NCBI GenBank assembly: GCA_021204335.1
Contig: JAJPZM010000199.1
Coordinates: forward strand, 1 to 52,270
DNA length: 52,270 nt
Direction: 5' to 3'
From: Parabacteroides sp.
GTDB lineage: Bacteria; Bacteroidota; Bacteroidia; Bacteroidales; Tannerellaceae
In this document: positions 38,434 through 47,255 of the stretch, piece after piece
Numbering within the stretch: position 1 is the first letter of the stretch
How the letters are laid out: the number at the start of each line of letters is the position of its first letter
Program-made: the position numbers and the translations under genes
Notes under the pieces: generated by a model
What the model saw: only the letters and a program-made list of their open reading frames with translations
The model's database searches: none
Told to the model about the DNA's origin: nothing

Positions 38434-40188
38434 ATGGAAAAGATTACGAAACAGATGGTTTTTAAACCAGCGTTCGATTATATCGACGACGGTCATGTTC
38501 ATGGCGTACTCAGTAAGTTCAATCCCGGCACTTCGGTGCTTAAATCCGGTACGCAGATTGCTCCCGGATTTAAGCCGCTTACAACGGATATTGTTCACAT
38601 AAAAGATGTAGCAGTCAGGATGCGTGATGGAATAACGATTTATACAGATGTATTCCTGCCGGTGACAGATAAGAAAGTCCCTGTTCTTATTGCATGGAGT
38701 CCTTACGGGAAAAGTGCAGGCACGGCACCCCGCTATATCGATCTTTTTAATATGCTCGGAATGGGCAATACGTGGAATTCGGGACTGACTAAATTTGAAG
38801 GACCCGATCCGGCCTATTGGTGTGCATGCGGCTATGCCGTTTGTAACCCGGACCCGCGCGGCATTGCCCATAGTGAAGGTGATATTACGATGACCGGCTC
38901 GCAAGAGGCATCCGACTGCTACGACCTTATAGAATGGCTTGCTATACAGGATTGGTGCAATGGCAAGACTGCACTTACGGGAACAAGTTACCTCGCCTTT
39001 TCACAATGGTTTATTGCTGCCGCCCAACCGCCCCATCTTACTTGTATTGCTCCTCACGAAGGATTGCAGGATGCTTACCGGGACATCTGCTATGTGGGTG
39101 GCATACCCGACCCGAATTTTCTTAATCGTCTGCAAGTGAACCACGTGAGTGCCAGTGGTGCACAGCGGGAAGATATGATCGATGAGATGTACAAATATCC
39201 GTTTGCTGACCATGAACTATGGAAAGACAAGTGTGCCGATTGCAGTAAAATCAAGATTCCCACATACGTTACGGCAAGTTATTCCAATACACTTCATACA
39301 ATGGGAACTTTCCGTGCCTGGCATGAAATAGGTTCGAAAGAAAAGTGGCTTCGCATACACGATTCACAGGAATGGCTTGACTATTACGATCCGGCAAATA
39401 CGGGGGAGCGCCGTCGCTTCTTCGATCACTATCTTCTGGGTAAAGACAATGGATGGGAAAATACCCCCAAAGTGCGCTACGCCTTACTTGATCTTGAAGG
39501 TCACAATCGCCTCGGCCTGCCTGCCGATGAATTCCCGGCCAACAACGTAGAATATAAGAAGTATTATATGAACGGCAGATCCCGTACGCTGCAAGCTGTA
39601 CCCGAAACTACCGAAACTGCCATACGTTATTCCGTGAACGGTCTACCCGTGCGTGCCTCTTTCCAAATGACTTTCGACGAAGATATCTCTTTTCTCGGTT
39701 ATCCGAAAGTAAAACTCTTCGTCGAGGCAGAAGGATACGATGACATGGATTTGTTTGTATGGGTACAGAAAATCGACTGTCGCGGCAATGTGCTCACCGA
39801 GTTTGTGGTACCCAACCACGGTGCTGCATTGCAGGATTTTACACAGGACGGCGCCTCTGCATTACGTTATAAGGGTCCGCACGGCAGACTGCGTGTGTCG
39901 ATGCGTCATTTGGATGAGGAGAAATCGACGAATATTATCCCGGCTTACACTTTTGACCGTATAGAGAAACTTTCGAAAGGTGAAATCGCTGAGGTGGATA
40001 TTGCACTTAGCCCCATTGGTATGACTTGGTATAAAAGTGAGACCCTTCGTGTAATGGTCAGTGCTAAAGACGAAATAGGTTCCATTATGCCCGGTACTCC
40101 CGGATGCACCCCAGATAATAAAGGCATACATATTCTTCATACAGGTGGTAAATATGCATCTTATCTGCAATTGCCGAACTTAATATAA
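38434..40188 (+). CDS. CocE/NonD-family hydrolase
   Basis: A 584-residue alpha/beta hydrolase of the CocE (cocaine esterase) / X-Pro dipeptidyl-peptidase type. Motifs: VRMRDGITIYTDVFLP at the start of the core, DPRGIAHSEGD, and the nucleophile elbow GTSYLA with Ser185. The C-terminal third (about 400-584) is the jelly-roll X-Pro dipeptidyl-peptidase domain. No signal sequence is seen, so it is probably cytoplasmic. It could act on an ester or amide such as an acyl amino acid; the substrate is not predictable. Its partner in control is the divergent AraC gene. Confidence 0.88.
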   Translation: MEKITKQMVFKPAFDYIDDGHVHGVLSKFNPGTSVLKSGTQIAPGFKPLTTDIVHIKDVAVRMRDGITIYTDVFLPVTDKKVPVLIAWSPYGKSAGTAPRYIDLFNMLGMGNTWNSGLTKFEGPDPAYWCACGYAVCNPDPRGIAHSEGDITMTGSQEASDCYDLIEWLAIQDWCNGKTALTGTSYLAFSQWFIAAAQPPHLTCIAPHEGLQDAYRDICYVGGIPDPNFLNRLQVNHVSASGAQREDMIDEMYKYPFADHELWKDKCADCSKIKIPTYVTASYSNTLHTMGTFRAWHEIGSKEKWLRIHDSQEWLDYYDPANTGERRRFFDHYLLGKDNGWENTPKVRYALLDLEGHNRLGLPADEFPANNVEYKKYYMNGRSRTLQAVPETTETAIRYSVNGLPVRASFQMTFDEDISFLGYPKVKLFVEAEGYDDMDLFVWVQKIDCRGNVLTEFVVPNHGAALQDFTQDGASALRYKGPHGRLRVSMRHLDEEKSTNIIPAYTFDRIEKLSKGEIAEVDIALSPIGMTWYKSETLRVMVSAKDEIGSIMPGTPGCTPDNKGIHILHTGGKYASYLQLPNLI

Positions 40189-40346
40189 AAACATTCTTGT
40201 CTATAAGTCACCGGCTCCTGGTCTTTTTCATAATAAGTATCAGAAAGACCGATAATTGGTACAAAAATATTATTTTTATAATTTGTCATATTAAAGAACG
40301 AAACAATGAAGTATTTCCGGTAGAGGATACGATCGGAGCAGTTAGC

Positions 40347-40381
40347 AAAAAAAGCCATCCGGCTCGTGAGAGTCGAATGGC
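40347..40381 (-). terminator. Terminator of the alpha-CTD-like gene
   Basis: On the minus strand GCCATTCGACTC pairs with GAGCCGGATGGC (10 of 12 with wobble) and is followed by seven T (40347-40353 as A on the plus strand). It lies 40 bp after the stop of the gene at 40421. The rest of the gap from the hydrolase (40189-40346) holds one weak 7-bp hairpin, GGTCTTT/AAAGACC at 40220-40250, and nothing else. Confidence 0.8.
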
Positions 40382-40420
40382 TTATAACTGCATTGCAGTT
40401 TCAGAAAAAATTGTTGGGTT

Positions 40421-41245
40421 TTACCTCTTAGTTAGCTCTTGATATAGTTCGCAATGACCGTCGGGGTCAAAGATTCCTTTCCTTATTAATTCGTTTTCCA
40501 GCCGGTGTAATGATAAATCACCGAAGTTTCGTTGCTCCTTCAGTGTTGCGATGCCGTTGGCAGAAGTATATCTCAGTAAATCTTCCAGGGTATATATATC
40601 CAGTGATCTGAAAATAGTTAACGTCCTTCTCTCCAAATCAAGACATTGGGTTAATGGTTTTGATAACAATTTCTTTTGTCTGGCATAAGGTATTTTGGTC
40701 GTTGTTTTCTTTTGGGCAGGATGTTTGATTTCTTCCATTAATAACTGATTACTCAGCAATTGTATCTTTGATTGCAACGCTTCGATTTCTATATCTTTTT
40801 GGATACCGTTATTGAGGTAGTCTCTGATAAATCCGGTTTGGATACTGATGTCCGTAACTGCTGCCTGGAATATATCTTTTACTTTCCGGGGAGTAAGGCC
40901 AAGATGTTCCGCTACTTCTTCGACGCTTAGTTTGGTGGCTAATGCATGGAATACTATTTTCTTGAGATCGGAGTTAAGTAAGTTTCTCATTTCCGATACG
41001 ATCAATAAATATTCCGATGACAGGCTTTTGAATGCTTCGATAATGAAGTCGCTTTCTTTCTCTTTATCTTCTTTTGTAGGTCGTTTTTCCTCCTCCGGCA
41101 GGTTTACCGGAGGGGATATGATACAGGCGTCTTCCCAGATTGCAGCTTTATGCTCGGGCAGTACATTCCCTAAAAGGGCTGGCTTCTGGTCGTTAGGGAG
41201 GAGAAGTTTTACATAATCACGTATTTTAGTCAACAGGTTAATCAT
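40421..41245 (-). CDS. Protein with sigma-like helix-turn-helix and RNAP alpha-CTD-like domain
   Basis: A 274-residue soluble protein I do not know by name. Residues 106-126 (LSVEEVAEHLGLTPRKVKDIF) form a helix-turn-helix like sigma region 4. Residues 145-175 are coiled-coil-like. Residues 197-258 resemble the C-terminal domain of RNA polymerase alpha: an N-terminal LDLERRTLTIFRSLDIYTLEDLL, a loop, then FGDLSLHRLENELIRKGI, which is the helix-hairpin-helix that binds DNA and regulators. A protein combining both could act as a transcription cofactor; that is inference. It lies downstream of a long leader that contains the structured RNA candidate. Confidence 0.75.
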   Translation of the reverse strand: MINLLTKIRDYVKLLLPNDQKPALLGNVLPEHKAAIWEDACIISPPVNLPEEEKRPTKEDKEKESDFIIEAFKSLSSEYLLIVSEMRNLLNSDLKKIVFHALATKLSVEEVAEHLGLTPRKVKDIFQAAVTDISIQTGFIRDYLNNGIQKDIEIEALQSKIQLLSNQLLMEEIKHPAQKKTTTKIPYARQKKLLSKPLTQCLDLERRTLTIFRSLDIYTLEDLLRYTSANGIATLKEQRNFGDLSLHRLENELIRKGIFDPDGHCELYQELTKR

Positions 41246-41416
41246 AGTATGAAACGTTTTATATGATACATATTATCTGTTATATGGATACTATCCTATT
41301 CTCCCGAACCGGACAGTTGCAGAGTCCCCTCTTTACTATGCCTTTTTACTGAATTGTATGATTGTCTAATATATTTACAACGTATGGTAGTAAAAAGTAT
41401 AGTTTGAAAAAGGCAT

Positions 41417-41676
41417 AAAAAACGTGGTGCTATTGCTACATCTCAGCCCTTGTAGGTATCCCGACCTTGACGCGCTGATAGTAAGCAACAGCCCACGTCA
41501 TATCATATATAACTTATGTATATACAAACAACATGGGCATTTTGTTGCTACTATCTCAGTTACGTCTGTGTATTTTGGGATGTTTACAAGGAACCGAGAT
41601 AATATCTTAAAATGCCTTATTCTAAATATTTCTACAGAACAGAACCTAACGCTATAGCTTCTGCGCTTTCTGTAAT
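41417..41676 (-). ncRNA. Structured RNA candidate, rod-shaped, 6S-like in layout
   Basis: Minus-strand RNA predicted from about 41676. A 5' hairpin pairs 41668-41673 with 41634-41639 and 41659-41663 with 41640-41644. Then a long rod: an outer stem between 41577-41600 and 41440-41462 (ATCTCGG, CCTTGT and ATCCC blocks with their complements), an internal bubble (about 21 and 14 nt), and an inner stem between 41531-41555 and 41477-41498 (GATAGTA, GCAACA and GCCCA blocks), closed by a 32-nt AT-rich loop. Six T on the minus strand at 41417-41422 may end it. Closing stem, bubble, long arm is the plan of 6S RNA, but no sequence match could be tested. It could also be a 5' leader of the gene at 41245. 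Confidence 0.55.
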
Positions 41677-41680
41677 ACTG

Positions 41681-41711
41681 CAAAGATAGTAGATACGATC
41701 AAATAAACAAC
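41681..41711 (-). promoter_or_regulatory. Promoter of the structured RNA candidate
   Basis: On the minus strand GTTG (41708-41711), a 19-bp spacer, then TATCTTTG (41681-41688). The -7 box is exact and the -33 box has three of four bases. Transcription would start near 41676, about 430 bp before the nearest start codon on that strand. Nothing else explains a promoter here: the gene upstream ends at 41788 on the same strand. Confidence 0.6.
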
Positions 41712-41787
41712 TGTTTGTAGCGGAAAAATGCAGCTTAGACTTAAAAATCATAAGCTATGTGTTTATTTGTGCTTTTTTTTGATTGAT

Positions 41788-43062
41788 TTATTCCTTCAGC
41801 AACCATTTCCAGACAGGGAGCACTTCTATATCTGAACCGCTTTCGGAGATAGTTGTTTCTTCGTCCCGGGTGATTATAAATGCTTTTCTAATAGAAAAGA
41901 CTTCCGCTATTTTCCATAAAGCTTTGATTTCCCTCTCCCGAGTGAGCGGGTCGTCGATACTGTATGATACTTGTATCGCTATTTCCTCGTCAGGAATATA
42001 AAAATCGACTTCGATACCTTTATTATAGAAGAATACCCCGTATTCTTCTCCTTTTCTGTATCGTTCGATCAGATTTATGGCTACTATGTTTTCCAGCAAT
42101 TTGGTTTCGGCATCGAAGAGGAAATTATTCAATAACCCATTGTCATAATAATATCGTTTACAGCTGGAAAAACGTTCGGCTACCGAATCTGTGAAGTTTG
42201 GTACATTAAAAGTCAGATAAACGTCATTCATGTAATTCAGGTAATCGGCCAATGTGTTACGGCCAATGTTGCTCCCCGACGATTTTATGATATTCAGTAA
42301 TCGGGTTTGAGTGGTAGGCTGCATGACACTTTCCGCCAGCTTTTTGGCAAGTAAACGAATGGCGCTGCCGTTGCGTATTTCGTTTCGTGCGATAATGTCT
42401 CCCAGTAAAATCTTTAGGTAAAGCGAGTTGATCCATTCCCGTTTGTCTGTCAGGGGAAATGTTTCTGCGAAACCTCCGAAATGAAAATAGGTATCGAATT
42501 GTCTGATCACCTGTAGGCGCAATTCCGGATCGTATTCCCAGTTTTTCTTTATATCGATTTTATGATAGGTTAAAAACTCCCTGAATGAGAAAGGAAATAC
42601 CTCCCGTATGATAAACCTGCCTCCGAGTGTAGTTGCAATATCCCGGCTAAGCATTTTTGCATTACTTCCGGTAATGAAAACCCGATATTTGGAATCGGCC
42701 AGGCGGCGGGCAAATTTTTCCCAGCCATCGATGTTCTGTATTTCATCCAGATAGATCAATGGGGTGCGATTGTCATACATCTCGGCATAGCATTCTAATA
42801 ATAACCCTAGTTCTGAGCTGCTGATTGAGGAAATGCGTTCATCCTCGAAATTGATATATAAACAGTCTTCGATAGTTGCTTTACCGGATTCTATCAGATT
42901 TTGTATATCCTGATACATTTGGTAGGACTTACCGGCTCGCCGAATCCCAGCTAATACATAATTAGCTTGTTCTTCGAAATAGATCGGTCTTTTAACTAAT
43001 TGTATATTGCTGATTTCCCTCTGGCGTTCAGCAATAATTGCTTTTATAATCCGCTTTTCCAT
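41788..43062 (-). CDS. AAA+ ATPase with DUF4143 domain
   Basis: A 424-residue protein of the AAA_14/DUF4143 type common in Bacteroidetes. Walker A GIRRAGKS is at residues 39-46, Walker B TPLIYLDEIQN near 101-111, and a sensor segment FITGSNAKML follows. The C-terminal DUF4143 region contains FFYNKGIEVDFYIPDEEIAIQVSYS, a PD-(D/E)XK-nuclease-like core. The biological role of the family is unknown. An upstream ATG at 43086 would add eight residues but overlaps a perfect dyad, so the ATG at 43062 is preferred. Confidence 0.88.
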   Translation of the reverse strand: MEKRIIKAIIAERQREISNIQLVKRPIYFEEQANYVLAGIRRAGKSYQMYQDIQNLIESGKATIEDCLYINFEDERISSISSSELGLLLECYAEMYDNRTPLIYLDEIQNIDGWEKFARRLADSKYRVFITGSNAKMLSRDIATTLGGRFIIREVFPFSFREFLTYHKIDIKKNWEYDPELRLQVIRQFDTYFHFGGFAETFPLTDKREWINSLYLKILLGDIIARNEIRNGSAIRLLAKKLAESVMQPTTQTRLLNIIKSSGSNIGRNTLADYLNYMNDVYLTFNVPNFTDSVAERFSSCKRYYYDNGLLNNFLFDAETKLLENIVAINLIERYRKGEEYGVFFYNKGIEVDFYIPDEEIAIQVSYSIDDPLTREREIKALWKIAEVFSIRKAFIITRDEETTISESGSDIEVLPVWKWLLKE

Positions 43063-43066
43063 TGTC

Positions 43067-43121
43067 TTGCACTGTATATAGTGCAAATATCGCTAAAATA
43101 TGCTTTATATACAAAGCATAT
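43067..43121. promoter_or_regulatory. Two dyads upstream of the DUF4143 ATPase gene
   Basis: TTGCACT (43067-43073) and AGTGCAA (43080-43086), then ATATGCTTT (43098-43106) and AAAGCATAT (43113-43121), both perfect, with 6-bp spacers. They lie within 60 bp before the start at 43062, where the promoter should be. No exact TAnnTTTG box is seen on that strand. Confidence 0.5.
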
Positions 43122-43283
43122 ATGTGCTTTATTTTGTCGTTACTAACATTTTGGAAAACTCTTTATGATTGTTGCTGTTGCAATTCGATGATGATTTCAT
43201 TCTGTTTCGTATCTGTACCACAAAGATTAGGAATAAAAGCGGAAAAGAGAAAACAGTTTTTTTTCTAATTGGAATTAAATCAC

Positions 43284-43291
43284 TAACTTTG
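43284..43291 (+). promoter_or_regulatory. -7 box of ileS
   Basis: TAACTTTG matches TAnnTTTG, 35 bp before ileS. TTTT at the -33 distance (43261-43264) is one base off. No T-box leader structure is apparent in the short leader. Confidence 0.55.
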
Positions 43292-43326
43292 CGGCATTTT
43301 TAGAAGAAAGATAAAAATAACGCGAT

Positions 43327-46300
43327 ATGAGTAAGAAATTTGCTGAATACTCTAAGTTTGACTTGTCGAACGTAAATAAAGAGGTGCTGAAGAAATGGCA
43401 GGATGGCGACATCTTCCATAAGAGTCTTGAAATCCGCGAAGGATACCCCTCGTTTGTGTTTTATGAAGGTCCGCCTTCTGCAAACGGTATGCCGGGTATT
43501 CACCATGTTATTGCCCGTTCGATCAAGGATATTTTCTGCCGTTACAAAACCATGAAAGGATATCTGGTGAACCGTAAGGCAGGATGGGATACTCACGGTT
43601 TGCCGGTTGAGCTGGGCGTGGAAAAATCGTTGGGTATAGCCAAGGAAGATATCGGCAAGAAGATTTCTGTCGCTGAATATAATGCAGCTTGCCGCCGCGA
43701 TGTGATGAAGTTTACCAAAGAATGGGAAGACCTCACCAACAAGATGGGCTACTGGGTGGATATGGAAAATCCGTATATCACCTACGATAACCGTTACATC
43801 GAGACGCTGTGGTATCTGCTGAAAGAATTATATAAGAAAGGTTTGCTGTACAAAGGATATACGATCCAACCGTATTCGCCGGCAGCCGGAACAGGTTTGA
43901 GTTCGCACGAGCTGAACCAGCCGGGATGTTACCGCGACGTGAAGGATACGACCTGTACGGCTCAATTCCGCATTCTCGATCCGAGGCCGGAAATGACACA
44001 GTTTGGCGAACCGTTCTTCCTGGCATGGACGACTACTCCGTGGACATTGCCTTCCAATACGGCGCTTTGCGTGGGGCCGAATATTACATACGTAGCTGTT
44101 CAGAGCTACAATCCATATACCGGCATGCCGATGACTGCCGTTTTAGGTAAGGATCTGCTGAACGCTTATTTCAATCCGAAAGCGGCTGAACTTGAACTGA
44201 CCGATTATAAGGCGGGCGACAAGCTCGTTCCGTTTAAGGTCGTTGCCGAATGGAAAGGTTCCGAACTGGCCGGCATGCAATACGAACAGCTGGTTCCCTG
44301 GGTGAATCCGGGCGAAGGAGCTTTCCGCGTGATAACCGGCGATTTCGTAACGACGGAAGATGGTACCGGAATCGTACATATCGCTCCGACATTCGGTGCC
44401 GACGACGATCGTGTGGCAAAAGCAAATGGCGTTCCGTCGTTGATGATGATCGACAAGGATGGCAACCAGCGTCCGATGGTGGATATGACCGGTAAGTATT
44501 ATCTGCTGGAAGACCTGGATCCTGAATTTGTGCAGACCCGTATGAATGCCGCCGATTACGATCCGTTCGAGGGTAAGTTCGTGAAGAACGCTTACGATCC
44601 GGCAAAGACGGATAAAGACGAGACGTTGGATGTGGAAATCTGTATGATGCTGAAGGTGCAGAACCGCGTGTTCCGTATCGAAAAGCATGTACACAATTAT
44701 CCGCACTGCTGGCGTACTGACAAACCGGTATTATACTATCCGCTGGATAGCTGGTTTATCCGTACGACTGCCTGTCGCGACCGCATGATCGAACTCAACA
44801 ATACGATCAACTGGAAGCCGCAGAGTACCGGTACGGGTCGTTTCGGTAAATGGTTGGAAAACCTGCAGGACTGGAACCTGAGCCGCAGCCGTTACTGGGG
44901 TACTCCGCTGCCTATCTGGCGTACGGAAGACGGTACGGAAGAAAAGTGTATCGGTTCGGTGGAAGAACTGTACAATGAAATAGAGAAAGCTGTTAAGGCC
45001 GGATTTATGGAAAGCAATCCTTATAAAGATAAAGGATTTAATCCGGGCGAATACAATAAAGACAATTACGAAAAGATCGACCTGCACCGTCCGTATGTGG
45101 ATGAGGTGATCCTTGTTTCTGAAAGCGGCAAGCCGATGAAGCGTGAGACCGACCTGATCGACGTTTGGTTCGACTCGGGTGCCATGCCATACGCACAGAT
45201 CCATTATCCGTTCGAGAATAAGGAAGCGTTGGATAATCGTGTGGTTTATCCGGCGGACTTTATTGCGGAAGGTGTCGACCAGACCCGTGGCTGGTTCTTT
45301 ACCCTGCATGCACTGGCAACGATGGTATTCGACAGTGTGGCTTATAAAGCAGTCGTTTCCAACGGTTTGGTATTGGATAAGAACGGCAACAAGATGTCGA
45401 AACGTTTGGGTAATGCCGTCGATCCGTTCTCAACCATCGAACAGTATGGTTCCGACCCGTTGCGTTGGTATATGATTACCAATGCTTCGCCCTGGGATAA
45501 TATCAAGTTTGATATCGACGGTATGGACGAGGTGTGCCGTAAGTTTTTCGGTACATTATATAATACCTATTCCTTCTTTGCTCTGTATGCAAACGTGGAC
45601 GGATTCGACTATTCACAGCCGGATGTGGCATTGAACGAACGTCTGGAAATCGACCGCTGGATCCTGTCGTTGCTGAATACCTTGGTGAAGGATGTAGACG
45701 AATACTATAATACGTATGAACCGACACGTGCCGGACGTGCTATCTCCGAGTTTGTCAACGATAACCTGAGTAACTGGTACGTTCGCCTGAACCGCCGCCG
45801 TTTCTGGGATGGGGGCATGACGATCGATAAGTTGTCCGCTTACCAAACTTTATACACTTGCCTGGAAACGATTGCCAAGTTGATGGCGCCGATCGCACCG
45901 TTCTATGCCGACCAGTTGTTCTGCGATCTGATCGCCGTTACCGGACGCGAAACGGTTGAGTCCGTACACTTGTCTGACTTCCCGAAATGTGATGAAGCCC
46001 TGATCGATAAAGATCTGGAAGAACACATGAAGATGGCACAGGACGTATCTTCGATGGTATTGGCTCTGCGTCGTAAAGTAAACATCAAAGTTCGCCAGCC
46101 GCTCCAGACCATTATGGTGCCGGTTGTGGATGCCCACCAGCAGGAAAGCATCGAAGCTGTGAAGAACCTGATCCTGAGCGAAGTGAATGTGAAGGAACTG
46201 AGGTTTGTCGATAACGCTGCCGGAATACTGGTTAAACGCATCAAGTCTGACTTCAAGAAGTTAGGCCCGCGCTACGGTAAGATCATGAAAAGCCTGGCTG

Positions 46301-46755
46301 CCGCTATTCAGGCCATGACACAAGAAGATATCCTGGCATTCGAATCGGCCGGAACATGTACGTTGAATGTGGAAGGACAGGATGCCACCGTCGAACTAGC
46401 CGATGTGGAAATCATATCGGAAGATATCCCCGGATGGTTGGTTGCCAACGAAGGCCGCCTAACTGTCGCGCTGGATATAACCGTAACGGACAGCCTGCGC
46501 AAAGAAGGTCTGGCACGCGAATTGATAAACCGCATCCAGAACCTGCGTAAGAGCAATGGCTACGATATAACCGATAAGATCAACGTAACCGTTCTTTCTT
46601 CAGACGAGATGGACGAGGCGATCAAGGAATATAACGAATACATTGCGAACCAGGTACTTGCCGTTTCCGTTGAAATAACGGAACATGCGATAAGCGATGC
46701 GACGGTACTTGACTTCGAGGATTTCAATCTCTCGGTTCGCATTGAAAAAGAATGA
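43327..46755 (+). CDS. ileS: Isoleucyl-tRNA synthetase
   Basis: Charges tRNA-Ile. The 1,142-residue product is of the long, eukaryote-like type common in Bacteroidetes rather than the ~940-residue E. coli type. The HIGH-like motif is GIHH at 57-60 (in SANGMPGIHH). The editing domain (about 180-420) includes TTPWTLPSNTALCVGP and GTGIVHIAPTFGADD. KMSKR is at 689-693. The anticodon-binding helical domain and a long C-terminal region follow. Long-type enzymes are typically less sensitive to mupirocin; that is family knowledge. Confidence 0.96.
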   Translation: MSKKFAEYSKFDLSNVNKEVLKKWQDGDIFHKSLEIREGYPSFVFYEGPPSANGMPGIHHVIARSIKDIFCRYKTMKGYLVNRKAGWDTHGLPVELGVEKSLGIAKEDIGKKISVAEYNAACRRDVMKFTKEWEDLTNKMGYWVDMENPYITYDNRYIETLWYLLKELYKKGLLYKGYTIQPYSPAAGTGLSSHELNQPGCYRDVKDTTCTAQFRILDPRPEMTQFGEPFFLAWTTTPWTLPSNTALCVGPNITYVAVQSYNPYTGMPMTAVLGKDLLNAYFNPKAAELELTDYKAGDKLVPFKVVAEWKGSELAGMQYEQLVPWVNPGEGAFRVITGDFVTTEDGTGIVHIAPTFGADDDRVAKANGVPSLMMIDKDGNQRPMVDMTGKYYLLEDLDPEFVQTRMNAADYDPFEGKFVKNAYDPAKTDKDETLDVEICMMLKVQNRVFRIEKHVHNYPHCWRTDKPVLYYPLDSWFIRTTACRDRMIELNNTINWKPQSTGTGRFGKWLENLQDWNLSRSRYWGTPLPIWRTEDGTEEKCIGSVEELYNEIEKAVKAGFMESNPYKDKGFNPGEYNKDNYEKIDLHRPYVDEVILVSESGKPMKRETDLIDVWFDSGAMPYAQIHYPFENKEALDNRVVYPADFIAEGVDQTRGWFFTLHALATMVFDSVAYKAVVSNGLVLDKNGNKMSKRLGNAVDPFSTIEQYGSDPLRWYMITNASPWDNIKFDIDGMDEVCRKFFGTLYNTYSFFALYANVDGFDYSQPDVALNERLEIDRWILSLLNTLVKDVDEYYNTYEPTRAGRAISEFVNDNLSNWYVRLNRRRFWDGGMTIDKLSAYQTLYTCLETIAKLMAPIAPFYADQLFCDLIAVTGRETVESVHLSDFPKCDEALIDKDLEEHMKMAQDVSSMVLALRRKVNIKVRQPLQTIMVPVVDAHQQESIEAVKNLILSEVNVKELRFVDNAAGILVKRIKSDFKKLGPRYGKIMKSLAAAIQAMTQEDILAFESAGTCTLNVEGQDATVELADVEIISEDIPGWLVANEGRLTVALDITVTDSLRKEGLARELINRIQNLRKSNGYDITDKINVTVLSSDEMDEAIKEYNEYIANQVLAVSVEITEHAISDATVLDFEDFNLSVRIEKE

Positions 46756-46781
46756 ATTTTTAGATAAAAAATAAAGGCATC

Positions 46782-46813
46782 CCTTGCCGCATATAAATAT
46801 TGTCGTATATTTG
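46782..46813 (+). promoter_or_regulatory. Promoter before the DksA-like gene
   Basis: CTTG (46782-46785), 20-bp spacer, TATATTTG (46806-46813). The -7 box is exact and the -33 box has three of four bases. It lies 62 bp before the gene and may serve it and lspA and the DUF4296 gene downstream. Confidence 0.55.
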
Positions 46814-46874
46814 GACTGCGACTTTGGATCGCCTGATATGTATTATGATTGTGGAACCTAAAATTAATTGAACC

Positions 46875-47255
46875 ATGGCAGAAAAGACAAGATATTCGGA
46901 TGCTGAACTCGAGGAGTTTCGCGCCATTATTTTAGAGAAGTTAGAGGTGGCCAAAAAGGATTACGAGCTGTTGAGATCGGGTGTAACCAATTCTGATGGT
47001 AACGATGTGGCTGATACGTCTCCGACATTTAAGGTGTTGGAAGAAGGTGCCGCAACATTGTCGAAGGAAGAGGTCGGACGTTTGGCGCAACGCCAGATGA
47101 AGTTCATCCAGAACTTGCAGGCTGCTCTGATCCGTATTGAGAATAAGACTTACGGCATTTGTCGTGAAACGGGTAAGTTGATCCCGAAGGAAAGACTTCG
47201 TGCCGTACCTCACGCTACTTTGAGCATCGAAGCAAAACAAGGAGGTAAAAGATAA
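46875..47255 (+). CDS. TraR/DksA-family protein with degenerate zinc finger
   Basis: A 126-residue DksA-like protein: an N-terminal coiled-coil hairpin (about 10-85) and a C-terminal finger GICRETGKLIPKERLRAVPHATL. Only one Cys remains where DksA has four, so zinc binding is doubtful. The finger otherwise keeps the TGKLIPKERL core. DksA proteins enter the secondary channel of RNA polymerase and act with ppGpp. lspA starts directly after its stop codon, so the two are probably cotranscribed and translationally coupled. Confidence 0.88.
   Translation: MAEKTRYSDAELEEFRAIILEKLEVAKKDYELLRSGVTNSDGNDVADTSPTFKVLEEGAATLSKEEVGRLAQRQMKFIQNLQAALIRIENKTYGICRETGKLIPKERLRAVPHATLSIEAKQGGKR

Noticed and set aside
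41424..41657. Plus-strand open frame of 77 codons across the RNA candidate
   Set aside because: It has no recognisable domain, no promoter on that strand, and runs through the paired arms of the hairpin.
43062..43268. Plus-strand open frame between the ATPase gene and ileS
   Set aside because: Low-complexity, Cys/Phe-rich translation over an AT-rich promoter region and no similarity I can recognise.
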